Assembly (NCBI RefSeq): GCF_001641755.2
Contig: NZ_LRFG02000004.1
Location: 124,001-188,000, forward strand
DNA length: 64,000 nucleotides
Direction of reading: 5' to 3'
Origin: Microbulbifer flavimaris
GTDB lineage: Bacteria > Pseudomonadota > Gammaproteobacteria > Pseudomonadales > Cellvibrionaceae
Of this stretch, positions 11,107 through 21,200 are shown in pieces. The stretch's first letter is position 1, and every line of letters starts with the position of its first letter. A program made the translations under genes and the position numbers. The notes beneath the pieces were generated by a model. It saw only the letters and a list, made by a program, of their open reading frames with translations, did not search any database and had not been told where the DNA came from.

Positions 11107-11135
11107 ATTCTAGGGGCCCGAACCGATGGAGTCAA
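11107..11135 (-). promoter_or_regulatory. Promoter of fMet tRNA copy 1 / rimP operon
   Basis: TTGACT at 11135-11130 and TAGAAT at 11112-11107 are separated by exactly 17 bases, a strong sigma-70 promoter. The discriminator after the -10 is GC-rich (GCGC), as at stringently controlled stable-RNA promoters. It lies 76 bases before the tRNA 5' end. Confidence 0.85.
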
Positions 11136-11544
11136 GCCATGTTTGGCATTTGATTACACATCGAGGCCCCTTGCCCGCCCCTTATTATAGGAGTAAACAT
11201 GCGCTGCAAGTGGGGGAATTACTCCGCCCATTGCCACTCGCCCGGCCAACCCAATCCGTCCGCGAACTGCACTCACTCCAGACCTGCCCTCCTCATCAGA
11301 GTCACAGCCTTCAACCTACGGAAACTGCACCCAGGACGGGCGCAGGCCAGCGGCACTTATTCGGAGCGGGCCCCTGGCAGCAGCGGGCACCAGGCCATGA
11401 CGTCAACTTTAGGTGAAGGCGACTTTCCGGTCAGTCAGCGCGACAGCTGCCTTTAGCCACGATCTCGACCTCGCCCACAGCAAATCAGCGTGGTGCTGGC
11501 GGCTCTGACGACCTACTCGCTTAGCCAATCCGCGAACTGGTCAC
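11136..11544. other. Gene-free spacer, inside the inserted segment
   Basis: About 410 bases without a credible gene, hairpin terminator or repeat that I can see. Short reading frames here lack start signals and family resemblance. Confidence 0.4.
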
Positions 11545-11952
11545 TTAAAATCCCGAAGCAAATCGCTCTGCCAGCTCGAAGTAATTACTCAGGTGCGCTT
11601 TCGCCGCCTCATGACGATTGTTCTCAGAGGCCAAGTGAATATCCTCAACCACTACTGCCAGCTCTTTCGCCAACTGCTGCCGCTCCCCCTTCAGGTTCTC
11701 TGCAAAATAAGCAACGCTTTTCTCCAGGCTATAGGTGACGACATGGATTTGCTCCAGCTCCACCTGATCGAGCTTTTTCTTGCTCTTCATCTCGGCTGTG
11801 GTCTCGACAAAAATACGCTCGGCATCCTCCATCGAGGTCACGTCCGGCACCTGGTAGTGCTGAATAGGCTCTTCCTTTGACTCATCGCTCGCCTGCACTG
11901 GCGCCGTGAACGCAAAAACAAGGGTAAGAAGCACTAACACCAATTTATTCAT
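11545..11952 (-). CDS. Small secreted helical protein, probable DUF6746 family
   Basis: About 135 residues. A clear signal peptide (MNKLVLVLLTLVFAFTAPVQAS) is followed by HYQVPDVTSMEDAERIFVETTAEM and a helical stretch with IHVVTYSLEKSVAYFAENL and EDIHLASENNRHEAAKAHLSNYFELAERF. The pattern matches the DUF6746 proteins I know (the EIH-LTY-LE and VHLASE blocks), which have no known function. The ATG at 11952 was chosen over a GTG two codons upstream. It stands alone between two initiator tRNA genes, with about 590 bases on one side and 490 on the other. Its product is likely periplasmic. Confidence 0.7.
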   Translation of the reverse strand: MNKLVLVLLTLVFAFTAPVQASDESKEEPIQHYQVPDVTSMEDAERIFVETTAEMKSKKKLDQVELEQIHVVTYSLEKSVAYFAENLKGERQQLAKELAVVVEDIHLASENNRHEAAKAHLSNYFELAERFASGF

Positions 11953-12441
11953 TCGCACGTTTCCAACTTCTGCTTACAAAAATGCCTGAGCCTGTGCGGA
12001 TGGCGTCGTTACCAACTCTTCACTCTTCATAAAAGCGCCCAAGCGCCCGCCGCCCCTTCCACCCCGGTAAGCGGAGCGAATATGCAGAGATGATAATGCC
12101 TCCCATTTTCAGCAACAAGCTTTTGGGTCACAAAGTCGTCCCGATCGACGAGGCTCAAAAACGTTTGGTGATATTTGCGGTGAACATGCAGCCAAGGCTT
12201 TGACCGAGCGGCGCATCCACGCTGCCCTTCAGGCGAACACTTTCCACTATCGCTCCCAATGCCGAGAGCAATTGCAAAAACCGACCAAAGGTACTCAGGT
12301 AGCCGGACTTGGATAAGCCGAGGAAGGATCGCTCGCCTGTCTTGGCCAGCCCAGCTGGCCAGCAGGCTCGCCTGTGACGGTCAGTGGTAAAAGAAAAGCT
12401 AACTAGCCGACTAGTTGCGCGATACCCCTGGGGCTTAAATT
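11953..12441. other. Gene-free spacer
   Basis: About 490 bases without a supported gene. A short inverted repeat GGCCAGC-CCA-GCTGGCC lies near 12344-12360. The stretch borders the tRNA-derived repeat array and may include further, unrecognisable decayed units. Confidence 0.4.
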
Positions 12442-12554
12442 TGGCAGAGTGAGCCGGATTCCAACTAGTGATGTTCGCGCGGCCGCGCCAGGGCTAGGTA
12501 AAGAGGGAGACCGAGTCGTCGGACATCCATCTTGGAGCCACTGGCGGAATACTT
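12442..12554 (-). repeat. tRNA-derived repeat, unit 3 (most degenerate)
   Basis: About 113 bases. Its left part still matches the 3' end of the initiator tRNA (TTGGCAG...AGCCGGATTCCAAC against TTGGTAG...GGCCGGATTCGAAC on the plus strand), and the rest aligns to the spacer of the other units (GCGCCAGGGCTAGGTAAAGAG). Many substitutions and small indels. Confidence 0.7.
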
Positions 12555-12664
12555 TGGTCGCGGGGCCGGATTCGAACCGACGACCTTCAGCGGCTGCGCC
12601 GGAACCAGGTAAAAAGCGAGCCCGACCTGTCGGGCCCTGCCTACGAGGCTGTAGGTCTTGAATT
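12555..12664 (-). repeat. tRNA-derived repeat, unit 2
   Basis: 110 bases, nearly identical to the next unit. It contains the CCA end, acceptor 3' strand and T arm of the initiator tRNA, then a switch to unrelated sequence (TTCAGCGGCTGCGCC on the plus strand) where the anticodon arm should be. It also carries the GCCCGA-CAGG-TCGGGC hairpin followed on the minus strand by a T tract. Confidence 0.85.
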
Positions 12665-12775
12665 TGGTAGCGGGGGCCGGATTCGAACCGACGATCTTCA
12701 GCGGCTGCGCCGGAACCAGGTAAAAAGCGAGCCCGACCTGTCGGGCCCTGCCTACGAAGCTGTAGGACTTGAATT
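12665..12775 (-). repeat. tRNA-derived repeat, unit 1, next to intact tRNA
   Basis: 111 bases directly downstream of the intact tRNA copy 2. In minus-strand order: spacer, terminator-like hairpin GCCCGA-CAGG-TCGGGC with CTCGCTTTTTACC after it, then a tRNA 3' fragment ending in CCA. The fragment spans roughly the last 38 tRNA bases. Confidence 0.85.
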
Positions 12776-12852
<77 letters not shown>

Positions 12853-12925
12853 TCAACTCCGCCAACGAGCCCTGGTACAGCTTCGTTGACTGGCGCTGGT
12901 TGAACTAGCGCCGAAGAGGCTGCGC

Positions 12926-12954
12926 ATTCTAGGGATGTGATTGCGCCAAGTCCA
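12926..12954 (-). promoter_or_regulatory. Promoter of fMet tRNA copy 2
   Basis: TGGACT (12954-12949) and TAGAAT (12931-12926) are 17 bases apart. The 18 bases starting at the -10, through GCGCAGCCTCTT, are identical to those of copy 1, so promoter and leader were duplicated with the tRNA. Confidence 0.75.
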
Positions 12955-13074
12955 GACATCATTCCATTTTTTTCTGACTCTCGATTTCGTTGCCGCTAAC
13001 AGCCTTAATAAAGGCTCGCGGCTCGCAAGAGAGGATGCAATCAGGCAGCGACGTCCCTGTCGCCATGCCGCAAC

Positions 13075-16000
13075 TCAAAGTTTGCCGATCACATTGAGGA
13101 ACACGCCCTGGCTGTCGTAATCCAGCTGGGTCAGGTCGTCCGAGAAGTCGGTGAAGTTGTAGCCCACACCCACCTTCAGGTGCCGACCTACCTGACGGTA
13201 GAGTCCCAAGAGAGCACCGCTGCGCTGGTCCTGAGCATCCGGCAGGTCCAGCATACGGCCCTCGATCAGAAGATCCCACTTGTTGACGAAATGCCAGTCG
13301 GCGCGCAACACGTACAGGTTGGCGCGGCTATCAAAGAACTCGGGGTTCTGCCGGTCCTGGCTCAGCTGGCCGAGGCGATAGGCGTACTTGGCACCCAAGG
13401 TCCATTGACGACTGATGTCATAGCTGGTGTCCACCGAGAAGATGTGGCTCTTCTGGATGAACTCCGCCGCCGTGTTCTCTACTGTCACCTGTCCCTGGGT
13501 GGGCACGTTGTAGAAGTAGGTGTACTTCAACAAGGTGTTCCAGCGGTCGTTATTCACCGGGCGATAGGCGTAGCCCATAACAGCCTCAGTGAACTTGCCA
13601 TCGTAGAACTGGCCCTGGGAACTCTGGCTATCGGAATAATTGAGCTTGCCCACCAGACGCCAGTCAGGGCTGATCTGGTAGCTGGCGGTATTTTTCAGCA
13701 GCCAGGTCTTGCGCTCGTTCTCGAGCACCGTGTCCTGCCCTTCCACCGGGTTTTCCATGGTATCGGTGCGGTACTCGACGGCGGAGGCGAGACGGATATC
13801 ACCGTCGCTGAAGCCCATGTTCAGGCCGATCGCACGGCGATCCGTCTGCGCGCCGGTGCGCGGGTCTTCCAGCGTGCCGGCCTCGACGGAGGTGCCGTAA
13901 TTCCAGCGATCGCTCGGCGCCAGATCCATACCCAGGGCGTGGGTGAGACCTGTGGACACATCGCCGTGGCTGTAACGCTCCTCACCATAGATGCTCACGC
14001 TGTCGGAGTAACGGCTGCGGAAACCACTGGCCATGTTGCCCTTGCGTGCGCGCACGCCGGTGTCGGTGCGCTCGTTATCGAGGGTGTAGTTCAGGTAGAT
14101 ATTGGTGCGGTCACTGATCAGGTAGTCAGTGCCCACTCGCGCCGCAGTGCCGGTATCACCACCGGACAGTTCGCTGTCCAGGGTCAACCGCTCGTTCACG
14201 CGGTAGGCTCCACCGAGACCGACCCGGTTGTTCTCGTCACGGTTACCCTCCACTTCGAGCGTACGCTGCACGAAGCCGAATGCACGCCAGTCGGCGCCGG
14301 AATCGTACGCGGCTTCCACCGCCATATCAGTGCGGTCGCCCTGAGTCTGGGTGGCAGGTACAACCGGAGACAGGTCTTCGCGGGTATCGGCGCGGGCACC
14401 GGTGGTGAGGCGCCAGCGGTCATTAACCTGGTAACCCACCGCCAGATCCACGGCGGAGGTCTGCAGGCCCAGGTCCTGATCTTTGCTGTCTGCCTTCAGA
14501 CTGATATCGGCGCGGCTACCGATCGGCACATTCACACTCACACCGGTCTGGGTGGTATCCCCATTGACCAGCTGACCCGGTGCGGAGAAACCAGCTTCCC
14601 GCTCCTGATGGTAGAAGGTACCGGAACCGCGAGCGCCTTCGAAGAAGTCGTTCAGCTGCAGGCTACCTTCCACTTTTGACGCGCCAGCCTTGGCCTGGGG
14701 GTCAATCGGGTTGTCCGAATTAAAGCTAAAGCCGCCGTCGAGGGACGACAAACTGTCGAGGTTGTTGCCCTCACTGGTGGCGGATTCCAGCTTCAGCCAG
14801 CTGCCCGCGCTCTTGCGGAAGGTCAGGTCGATGCCCTGCAGGGAACTCTCATTATCTTCCTCATCCTGCTGGGTACCGCTCACGCCCACTTTAACGTGAT
14901 CGCCAATCCAGTAGTGGGCACGACCACCCAGTGCGAGGGTATCCATTTCCTCGAAGCCCGGCGTGTACTCGTAGCGCGCTACCAGGTATTGAGGGTTACC
15001 GTTGTACGAGCCGTCCTGAATCAGCAGGTTGTCATTGGCGATGGCGGAGAGCGGCCGGTTCAGCAGGATCCGCCCCTGGATGTAGTCCACGTCGTAGTCG
15101 ATGACCGGGGTCAGGTTCTTTACACCCAGTACGAGACCGGAGTCCTTGTCCCGCACCTCGACGCGCACGCGCTCGGAACCGGCGAGAATATCCTGATGGC
15201 GCATGAAGTACAGGGAGCCACCAGTACCACGGAATTCGTCGCGGCCGGCAATGGTGCCCGGCTCGGCACTGAAGCCGTCGATGGCAAAGCGCTTCTCACC
15301 GAAACTGGTGACATCATCGGTTTCGTAGTGACCGGTGGCACCGTAGAGCGCGCGATCGATATGCGCCAACTCGTTGTCGGTGTAACTCGCCTTGAAGTTA
15401 CCCCACATGCCGTAATCGTCATACTTGGAGAGCTTGACGTAGAACTTGCCGGAGGTCGGCGCATCTTCCACTACCGTGGAGTCATCACCGAAGGTGGGGT
15501 AGTAGAGGTCGCTGTCCAGGCGGCGGAACAGGGCATCCGGTGTTTTCTCCAGGAAGTTGGAAAAGAGTTCGTCCACTGGCCCCTCTTCCGTGTCCGCACT
15601 GGCGGCCAGGCGCCAGCCCTCACCGAAACCACCACTGGTATAGAACGCCAGGCGGCCATCGTAGCTAACGGAGTTGTCATAGTGGGTTTCGTCACCGGTC
15701 ACCAGGTCTGCGGGACCGTTGGTATCGTCCACACCGATGGTGAAATCGGCGATGCCCACGGTAAACCATTCGTCGTTGGCAAAGCGCAGGTCACGCAGGA
15801 ATAACTCACCGTTACCCTCGGGGTCGAGCACCGCAACTTCTACTGTGTGCAGGCCGCGGGTGAATATCTGCTCGGCAATAAACTCGCCGTTGTCACTGAC
15901 CGGTACGGACTGTCCAGCCAGCCAAACAGTGTGATCCTCAGGAATCTGGGCACCGTTGACGCGCACGGTGTTGCCGTCGAGAGGAATATTCTGGCTGGCG

Positions 16001-18246
16001 ATACGGTTTTCACCGTAGCCCACCAGCAGCTCCTGCTCGGCAATACTTTCATCCACCGGGCCATCGAGACGGTCCACCAGCCACAGGGTCTGTGGGCGGG
16101 TCTCGTCGTAACGCCCCTTCTCGTCGTAAACACGCACCAAGTACTGCAATTTCTTCAGCGGGGCCTCGAACTGCTCAAACCCGGCGCTCCAGCTGCCGTT
16201 GCCGTTTTCGTCCAGGGGCACTACTGCCACCGGCGTATCGCGCAGTGACTGCTCCTCTTCAAACAGGCGCACCTCGGCCCGCTCGATAAAATTTGGATAA
16301 TTGGAGTAGCTGCGGAACTGCACGCGGCTGTCATCCACTTCCGTTCCCGGATCATCCTGGTAGCGCACCGTAGTCGGCCAGGCGCTGACGTTCAGTCGCG
16401 GCGTCATGGTCTTGTTATCGAAACGGAACTGGATATTGGCCTGCTCCAGTGCCACATCGGTGCAACGCTGCAGGTCGGCAGAGTTTTTGTACGGGTCGTA
16501 CTCCGGGCTGCCATCCACAGTGATGCGCATCAGGTTGAGCGCATAGGGATTATTGGCCACGGCTTCACGATCGATGCGTTCGATCGCCAGGCGGTCCTGC
16601 TCCGACAGCACTGCCAGCTCGTCGTAGACCACCTGCACTTCGACCCGCGCACCGTCCAGTTCGACAAAACCGGTGGAAACCACATCGTCGGACTGCACAA
16701 AACCACGGCCTTCGAACTCAACCTGTTCCTCTGTGAGGTTCAGCGCCTGCTGCACCTGCTGCATGGCGCGACGGGCACGGGCACGCGAAAGGCCCACATC
16801 ATCGCCGTAGACCATGGCCTCACGGCGCTCCATACGCTCGTTTTCACTGTAGCCAACGAAACTCAGCCTAACGTTGGCCCTGTCCGCCACTTCGTTCATG
16901 ATGCTGCGCATGCGCGCCAGCTGAGATTGAGGGATGACCGGGTCGCCGCTCTCAAAACGGATCGGGGCCAGCGGCCCGGTGGGCGACTCATGGACCACGG
17001 TAATGGTTTCGGCACCCGCCGCTTCCGGACAGGCCTGTACGCCATCGTGTGCAGTTTCCAGCGGGTCGTCGTACCAGAACTCCACTTCTACACGACGGTT
17101 CAGGGCGCGGCCCTTGGCGGTGTCATTGGCGACCATGGGCATGGTGCTGCCCTTGCCGCTGTAGGTCACCATGCTCTCGGGCAGACCGAGGCTGTCGCGG
17201 ACCGCCAGTGCCACGCGCCGCGCTTCGGCCCTCGACAGCGCCATATGGTCGCTATAGAGCGCCGCCGGACCTTCCGGCAATGGCAGGCTGTCGGTATGAC
17301 CGACAAAGTGCACCACCAGATTATTCTTGTCCGCCAGCTGTGCACGGACCTCGCGGATGCGCCGCATAAAGGCTCCCGGCAGATCCACCTGGCCCGGTTG
17401 CCAACGCAGCGGCGTCACCAGGTTTTTCAATCGCGCACGCTCTTCGGAACCGGCGGTGTAGGTCAAGCGACAGACCGTTTCCTGGCGGCAGACTTTTACC
17501 CGGTTGAGCTGTAAAGCCTGGGCGCGGGCCATCTCGGCCTGCGCTTCCTGATCCAGCTCGTCGTAGGTGACCTGCACCTGGACGCGGCGATTCATGGCCC
17601 GGCCCTGACTGGTGATATTTTCCACCAGCGGCTCCTGATCGCCCCGGCCCTCGAAGGAAACCGCCTCCTCCGGCAGATCCAGCGCCAGCTGGAAAAACTC
17701 CGCCACATACTGGGCACGGGCGCGGGTGAACTCTTCCTTATCCAGGTATTCCGCCAGCTGTTGCACCGTCATCGCCGCACTGTCGGTATGGCCGATAAAT
17801 TTCAGGCGCAGATTGTGCTTGCCGGACAGCTCGGCCAGTTTTTCCTCTAGCGCTTCGACCCGGGTCTCATCGACTTCATCATCAACAGATTCGAAGAGCA
17901 TCGGGTCGATGAGGTTTTCCTCCACCACCGGTTCCATCGCCTCGGAGAACAGGGTCGCATCCTGCACCCACTGGTTCCGTGGCTGGCCCAGCAGCATGGT
18001 TTCGGTATTGCTTCCAACCGGTTGCTCTTCATAGTCCACTGGGGGCTCTTCAACAGCCGGCGTAAGTCCCGGAATCTCTTTCCAGACCTCCCACCAGCTG
18101 GCATCTTCGGCCTGCAAATCGACATTCTGTGCAATAGCCGGAGAGGCTGCCGAAAGCGCCAACAGGCTGATCGCAACACAGAGGGCTTTGGGCCGCGCAC
18201 ATAGTCTCGCGTCGGCGGTGAGCCGCGCTTTCTGAGGAATTAACAT
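13075..18246 (-). CDS. Outer-membrane protein with three OmpA-like domains and a large C-terminal beta-barrel
   Basis: 1,723 residues. Start chosen at the ATG that overlaps the upstream giant gene's stop as TGATG, after a GGAAG site. Signal peptide ends near SPAIAQ (residue 40). Three OmpA-like peptidoglycan-binding domains follow at about 130-228, 282-392 and 427-543; each has the F-GHTDS / FVGYSEN core, and the first two end in GRA-NRRV. Residues about 560-820 are beta-rich, and from about 826 to the end alternating strands with GVGYNF / YAYRLGQ features suggest a barrel ending in VFLNVIGKL. It would tie the outer membrane to peptidoglycan at several points. Last gene of the machine cluster. 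Exact family not recognised; barrel is inferred from sequence pattern. Confidence 0.8.
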   Translation of the reverse strand: MLIPQKARLTADARLCARPKALCVAISLLALSAASPAIAQNVDLQAEDASWWEVWKEIPGLTPAVEEPPVDYEEQPVGSNTETMLLGQPRNQWVQDATLFSEAMEPVVEENLIDPMLFESVDDEVDETRVEALEEKLAELSGKHNLRLKFIGHTDSAAMTVQQLAEYLDKEEFTRARAQYVAEFFQLALDLPEEAVSFEGRGDQEPLVENITSQGRAMNRRVQVQVTYDELDQEAQAEMARAQALQLNRVKVCRQETVCRLTYTAGSEERARLKNLVTPLRWQPGQVDLPGAFMRRIREVRAQLADKNNLVVHFVGHTDSLPLPEGPAALYSDHMALSRAEARRVALAVRDSLGLPESMVTYSGKGSTMPMVANDTAKGRALNRRVEVEFWYDDPLETAHDGVQACPEAAGAETITVVHESPTGPLAPIRFESGDPVIPQSQLARMRSIMNEVADRANVRLSFVGYSENERMERREAMVYGDDVGLSRARARRAMQQVQQALNLTEEQVEFEGRGFVQSDDVVSTGFVELDGARVEVQVVYDELAVLSEQDRLAIERIDREAVANNPYALNLMRITVDGSPEYDPYKNSADLQRCTDVALEQANIQFRFDNKTMTPRLNVSAWPTTVRYQDDPGTEVDDSRVQFRSYSNYPNFIERAEVRLFEEEQSLRDTPVAVVPLDENGNGSWSAGFEQFEAPLKKLQYLVRVYDEKGRYDETRPQTLWLVDRLDGPVDESIAEQELLVGYGENRIASQNIPLDGNTVRVNGAQIPEDHTVWLAGQSVPVSDNGEFIAEQIFTRGLHTVEVAVLDPEGNGELFLRDLRFANDEWFTVGIADFTIGVDDTNGPADLVTGDETHYDNSVSYDGRLAFYTSGGFGEGWRLAASADTEEGPVDELFSNFLEKTPDALFRRLDSDLYYPTFGDDSTVVEDAPTSGKFYVKLSKYDDYGMWGNFKASYTDNELAHIDRALYGATGHYETDDVTSFGEKRFAIDGFSAEPGTIAGRDEFRGTGGSLYFMRHQDILAGSERVRVEVRDKDSGLVLGVKNLTPVIDYDVDYIQGRILLNRPLSAIANDNLLIQDGSYNGNPQYLVARYEYTPGFEEMDTLALGGRAHYWIGDHVKVGVSGTQQDEEDNESSLQGIDLTFRKSAGSWLKLESATSEGNNLDSLSSLDGGFSFNSDNPIDPQAKAGASKVEGSLQLNDFFEGARGSGTFYHQEREAGFSAPGQLVNGDTTQTGVSVNVPIGSRADISLKADSKDQDLGLQTSAVDLAVGYQVNDRWRLTTGARADTREDLSPVVPATQTQGDRTDMAVEAAYDSGADWRAFGFVQRTLEVEGNRDENNRVGLGGAYRVNERLTLDSELSGGDTGTAARVGTDYLISDRTNIYLNYTLDNERTDTGVRARKGNMASGFRSRYSDSVSIYGEERYSHGDVSTGLTHALGMDLAPSDRWNYGTSVEAGTLEDPRTGAQTDRRAIGLNMGFSDGDIRLASAVEYRTDTMENPVEGQDTVLENERKTWLLKNTASYQISPDWRLVGKLNYSDSQSSQGQFYDGKFTEAVMGYAYRPVNNDRWNTLLKYTYFYNVPTQGQVTVENTAAEFIQKSHIFSVDTSYDISRQWTLGAKYAYRLGQLSQDRQNPEFFDSRANLYVLRADWHFVNKWDLLIEGRMLDLPDAQDQRSGALLGLYRQVGRHLKVGVGYNFTDFSDDLTQLDYDSQGVFLNVIGKL

Positions 18247-21200
18247 CACTTCCATCCCCCCCGGCTCGGCGGCGCCCCGCGCCGCCAGAACACCTCGGTC
18301 TCAATCGTCAGTTCGTAGTCGCCGTAATTGCGCACCCATTCGTCGGCAATCCGCGCTTTCATTACCTGCAGGCGACGCTCCACCAGATCCGGATCTTCCG
18401 TCTCCGCCAGATAGGAGAGGCGCAGCACCGAAGGTGCCTCCTGCAGTTTTTCCAGCAACAGCTCTGTGCGGGAATTCCACTGCGGGCGCATTTCGGTGCT
18501 CTCCGGTTCGAACACACCCTCGGCCATATCCAGGCGCACAACGCGGTGCAGGCTGGAGCCGAAGTTCACCTTGATCATCTTGCCTCGTGTGGCGCGTACC
18601 ACGCGTGGGTTTTCACTGGTAAGGCGATAACCGCTGGGGAGGCTGCGATCATCCAGCTTCAGCACAAAGTTGGAACCGCGATCCTGATTCGGCACCACAG
18701 CACAGGTGATATGGAAGCGCCCGTGCGCATCGGTGGTGGCATTCAGGCCCGTGGCCGTAACCACACGAGCACCAGGCACCCCGCCTTCACCGTCGTCCTG
18801 ATAACCGTTCATATTTTTGTCGTCGTAGACCTTGCCGATCACATCGGTACAGTCGAAGGTCGGGTCGGGAATGACTCGAACGGTAGCGAACGCTTCACCG
18901 GAAACCACCTGCCCCGACAAGCCATTGAACAGCTGCGCCCGGTTAACATACTCACCTTCACCCACACCGGAGCCGACTACCAGCAGGAGTTTTGCAGTTC
19001 GGGTCTGTTGCGGGTCGATCCGCAGGCCGGACCAACGCAGCTGCAGGCCTTCCACCTCGGGCTCAATTGCCATGCCATCGACACGGGCCGATCCGGCCAC
19101 GTACTTGAAGCCCGCCGGGAAGAAGTCCACGAGCTGCAGATCCGTCAGCGGCACACCGAGCGCGTTGCTGAACGTAATCGTGTAAGGCACCAGCTGGCTG
19201 CGGGTCACATTCAGCATGGATGCAGTCTTGGTGATCGACAGTGCACCGTCCAGCTGCGGGTCCACGGCAATGTGGTTGTTGAACAGCTGGCTTTCACCCG
19301 GCACCCGGTTGTCATCCAAACGCAGGCGCAGGTAATAGTTGGTACCGGAGCTCTGCGCGTCGATATCGATCGATGGTGCCGTCGGCGATGCCTGTGCCTC
19401 ACAGTGCTCCGTGGTGACCGGCACCGCGTCGCCAGCGCTGCCCAGGCAGGCTGCCACATCGAAGCCAGCCGTATCGGCATTGGTTTGCGGCGGAATAATC
19501 GCGGATTCACCGGCGACGTAGTTATCTCCCGGCAACTCCACCTGAATCAGGTAGTCATTGCCCGCCGGACAGCCAGCGCCGGAGAAGTTGATGTCGAACT
19601 TGTAGAAACCGCCGGCCTGCGTCACCTGCCCCTGCTGGTTCGGGTCATCGAAACAGCTGTCCGGCAACTCAACACCACTGGAAGCGCGCAACATGGTCAG
19701 GGTGGCTCCACCCACTGGCCCACGGACCACGGAGTCGTAAACCACACCGTTGGGGGTCAGCGGCAGATTCAGGTCCTGTAGGTTCGCACCGGAATCCACA
19801 TAGATTTCAGTAATCTGCTGCGGGCCGTTGGTGAAGTCTGAGTCCCCATTACCCAGAGAAGCAGTGTTAACGCCCGCGCCCGGCGCGACATATTTCAGCT
19901 CATAGCTTGCGCCACCGGCCATATTGGTGAGCAGGCCGTCGAACTGGAAGTAGCCGTTTTCGTCGCTCTGCGCAGTCTCGACAAGGTTGCCATTGAAGTA
20001 GAGCTCAATGGTCCAGTTCTGCAGCAGTTGCTCATCAGTATCCGGCTGAGCGTTGAAGTTCACATCCTGCCAGAGGTAACCGGCAAGATTGGCGATACCC
20101 GGTGTACCCCCCACGTCGATGGAGACACTGGCCTGCTCGCTGGAAGGTGGATCATTCCACTCCACCACGGCGGTATTCAGCACAGTCGTGCCGATCGCGA
20201 GATCAGCCCCCAGCTTGGCCTGGAAGCGCAGTGTGGCCGAGTCTTCCGGTTGCAACTCGCCGAAGACAGCGGAGTAGTCGGCGGTAATGACGGAGCCGTT
20301 CACCGTGATGCCATCAGCCTGGCCATTGAGCCTGGCCGAATCGGCGACATAAGTGAGTGCACCATCGCCGGCAACCAGCAGATCATCGGTGATCACCACA
20401 TTGCTGGCCGGTACCGCGCTGATATTGGTCACGGTAACCAGGTACTCCAGCGTGGCGCCCGCCTCGGCTGCGCCGTTCACCACGGCCACTTCTTTAATGA
20501 TGGCGAGCTGCTGGGCATCGCCCACGACGACGTCAGTCGGCTGGGCACCGTTCGCCGGGTTGCCGTCGGCATCGGTCAGAACCAGCGGGAGCTCTGCGCT
20601 GTCCACACTGCCCTGGTTACTGATGACCGTACCTGTTGGTGTGCCGGCATCCACCGTGACATCAAACACGATCGTCGCGGTACGGGCGGAACTGATAACA
20701 CCTTCGAGTGCGCCCGGCAGCGGTGGGGTCAGGTCTTCGGAAGAGATCGGCAGGCCGGTGGCAATACGGGCCTCGCCGCCACCATTATCGCTGACTGCAA
20801 TACCGTTCAGTGTCGTGGAACCGGGCACGTAGGTGGTATTGGCCGGAATCAGGTCCGTCAGCTCTGCCTCGGTAGCATCCACACCGCCACGGTTTTCCAC
20901 CACGATGGTGTAGCGCAGGGTATCACCCGGGTCGACGATGCCGGCACTCAGGTTGTCCACCTGAAGGGCCACGGCTTTACGCGCTAGCAGCAATGACGAT
21001 TCGCCGACGATATCAATAGTCGGGTCATTTTCAGCTTCGGTTGCCGGGTCGTCAGAAGGCGCTTCCTCAAAGGCTCCACTACCGGCGCCGTCACCGTTGA
21101 GGAAGCCCTGGTTGGAGATCAGTGTGCCCTCGTTGACGTCATTCACCGTCACTTCGAAGGTGACTACCGCCCGCGCATCTCCCGAGGCTGCCGGATCCGC

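Noticed and set aside
11199..12661. Short frames between the two fMet tRNA genes
   Set aside because: No ribosome sites, low complexity or overlap with the tRNA repeats; only the secreted protein at 11545-11952 looks real.
13180..14679. 499-residue plus-strand frame
   Set aside because: Antisense to the triple-OmpA barrel gene; no Shine-Dalgarno, no family signature.
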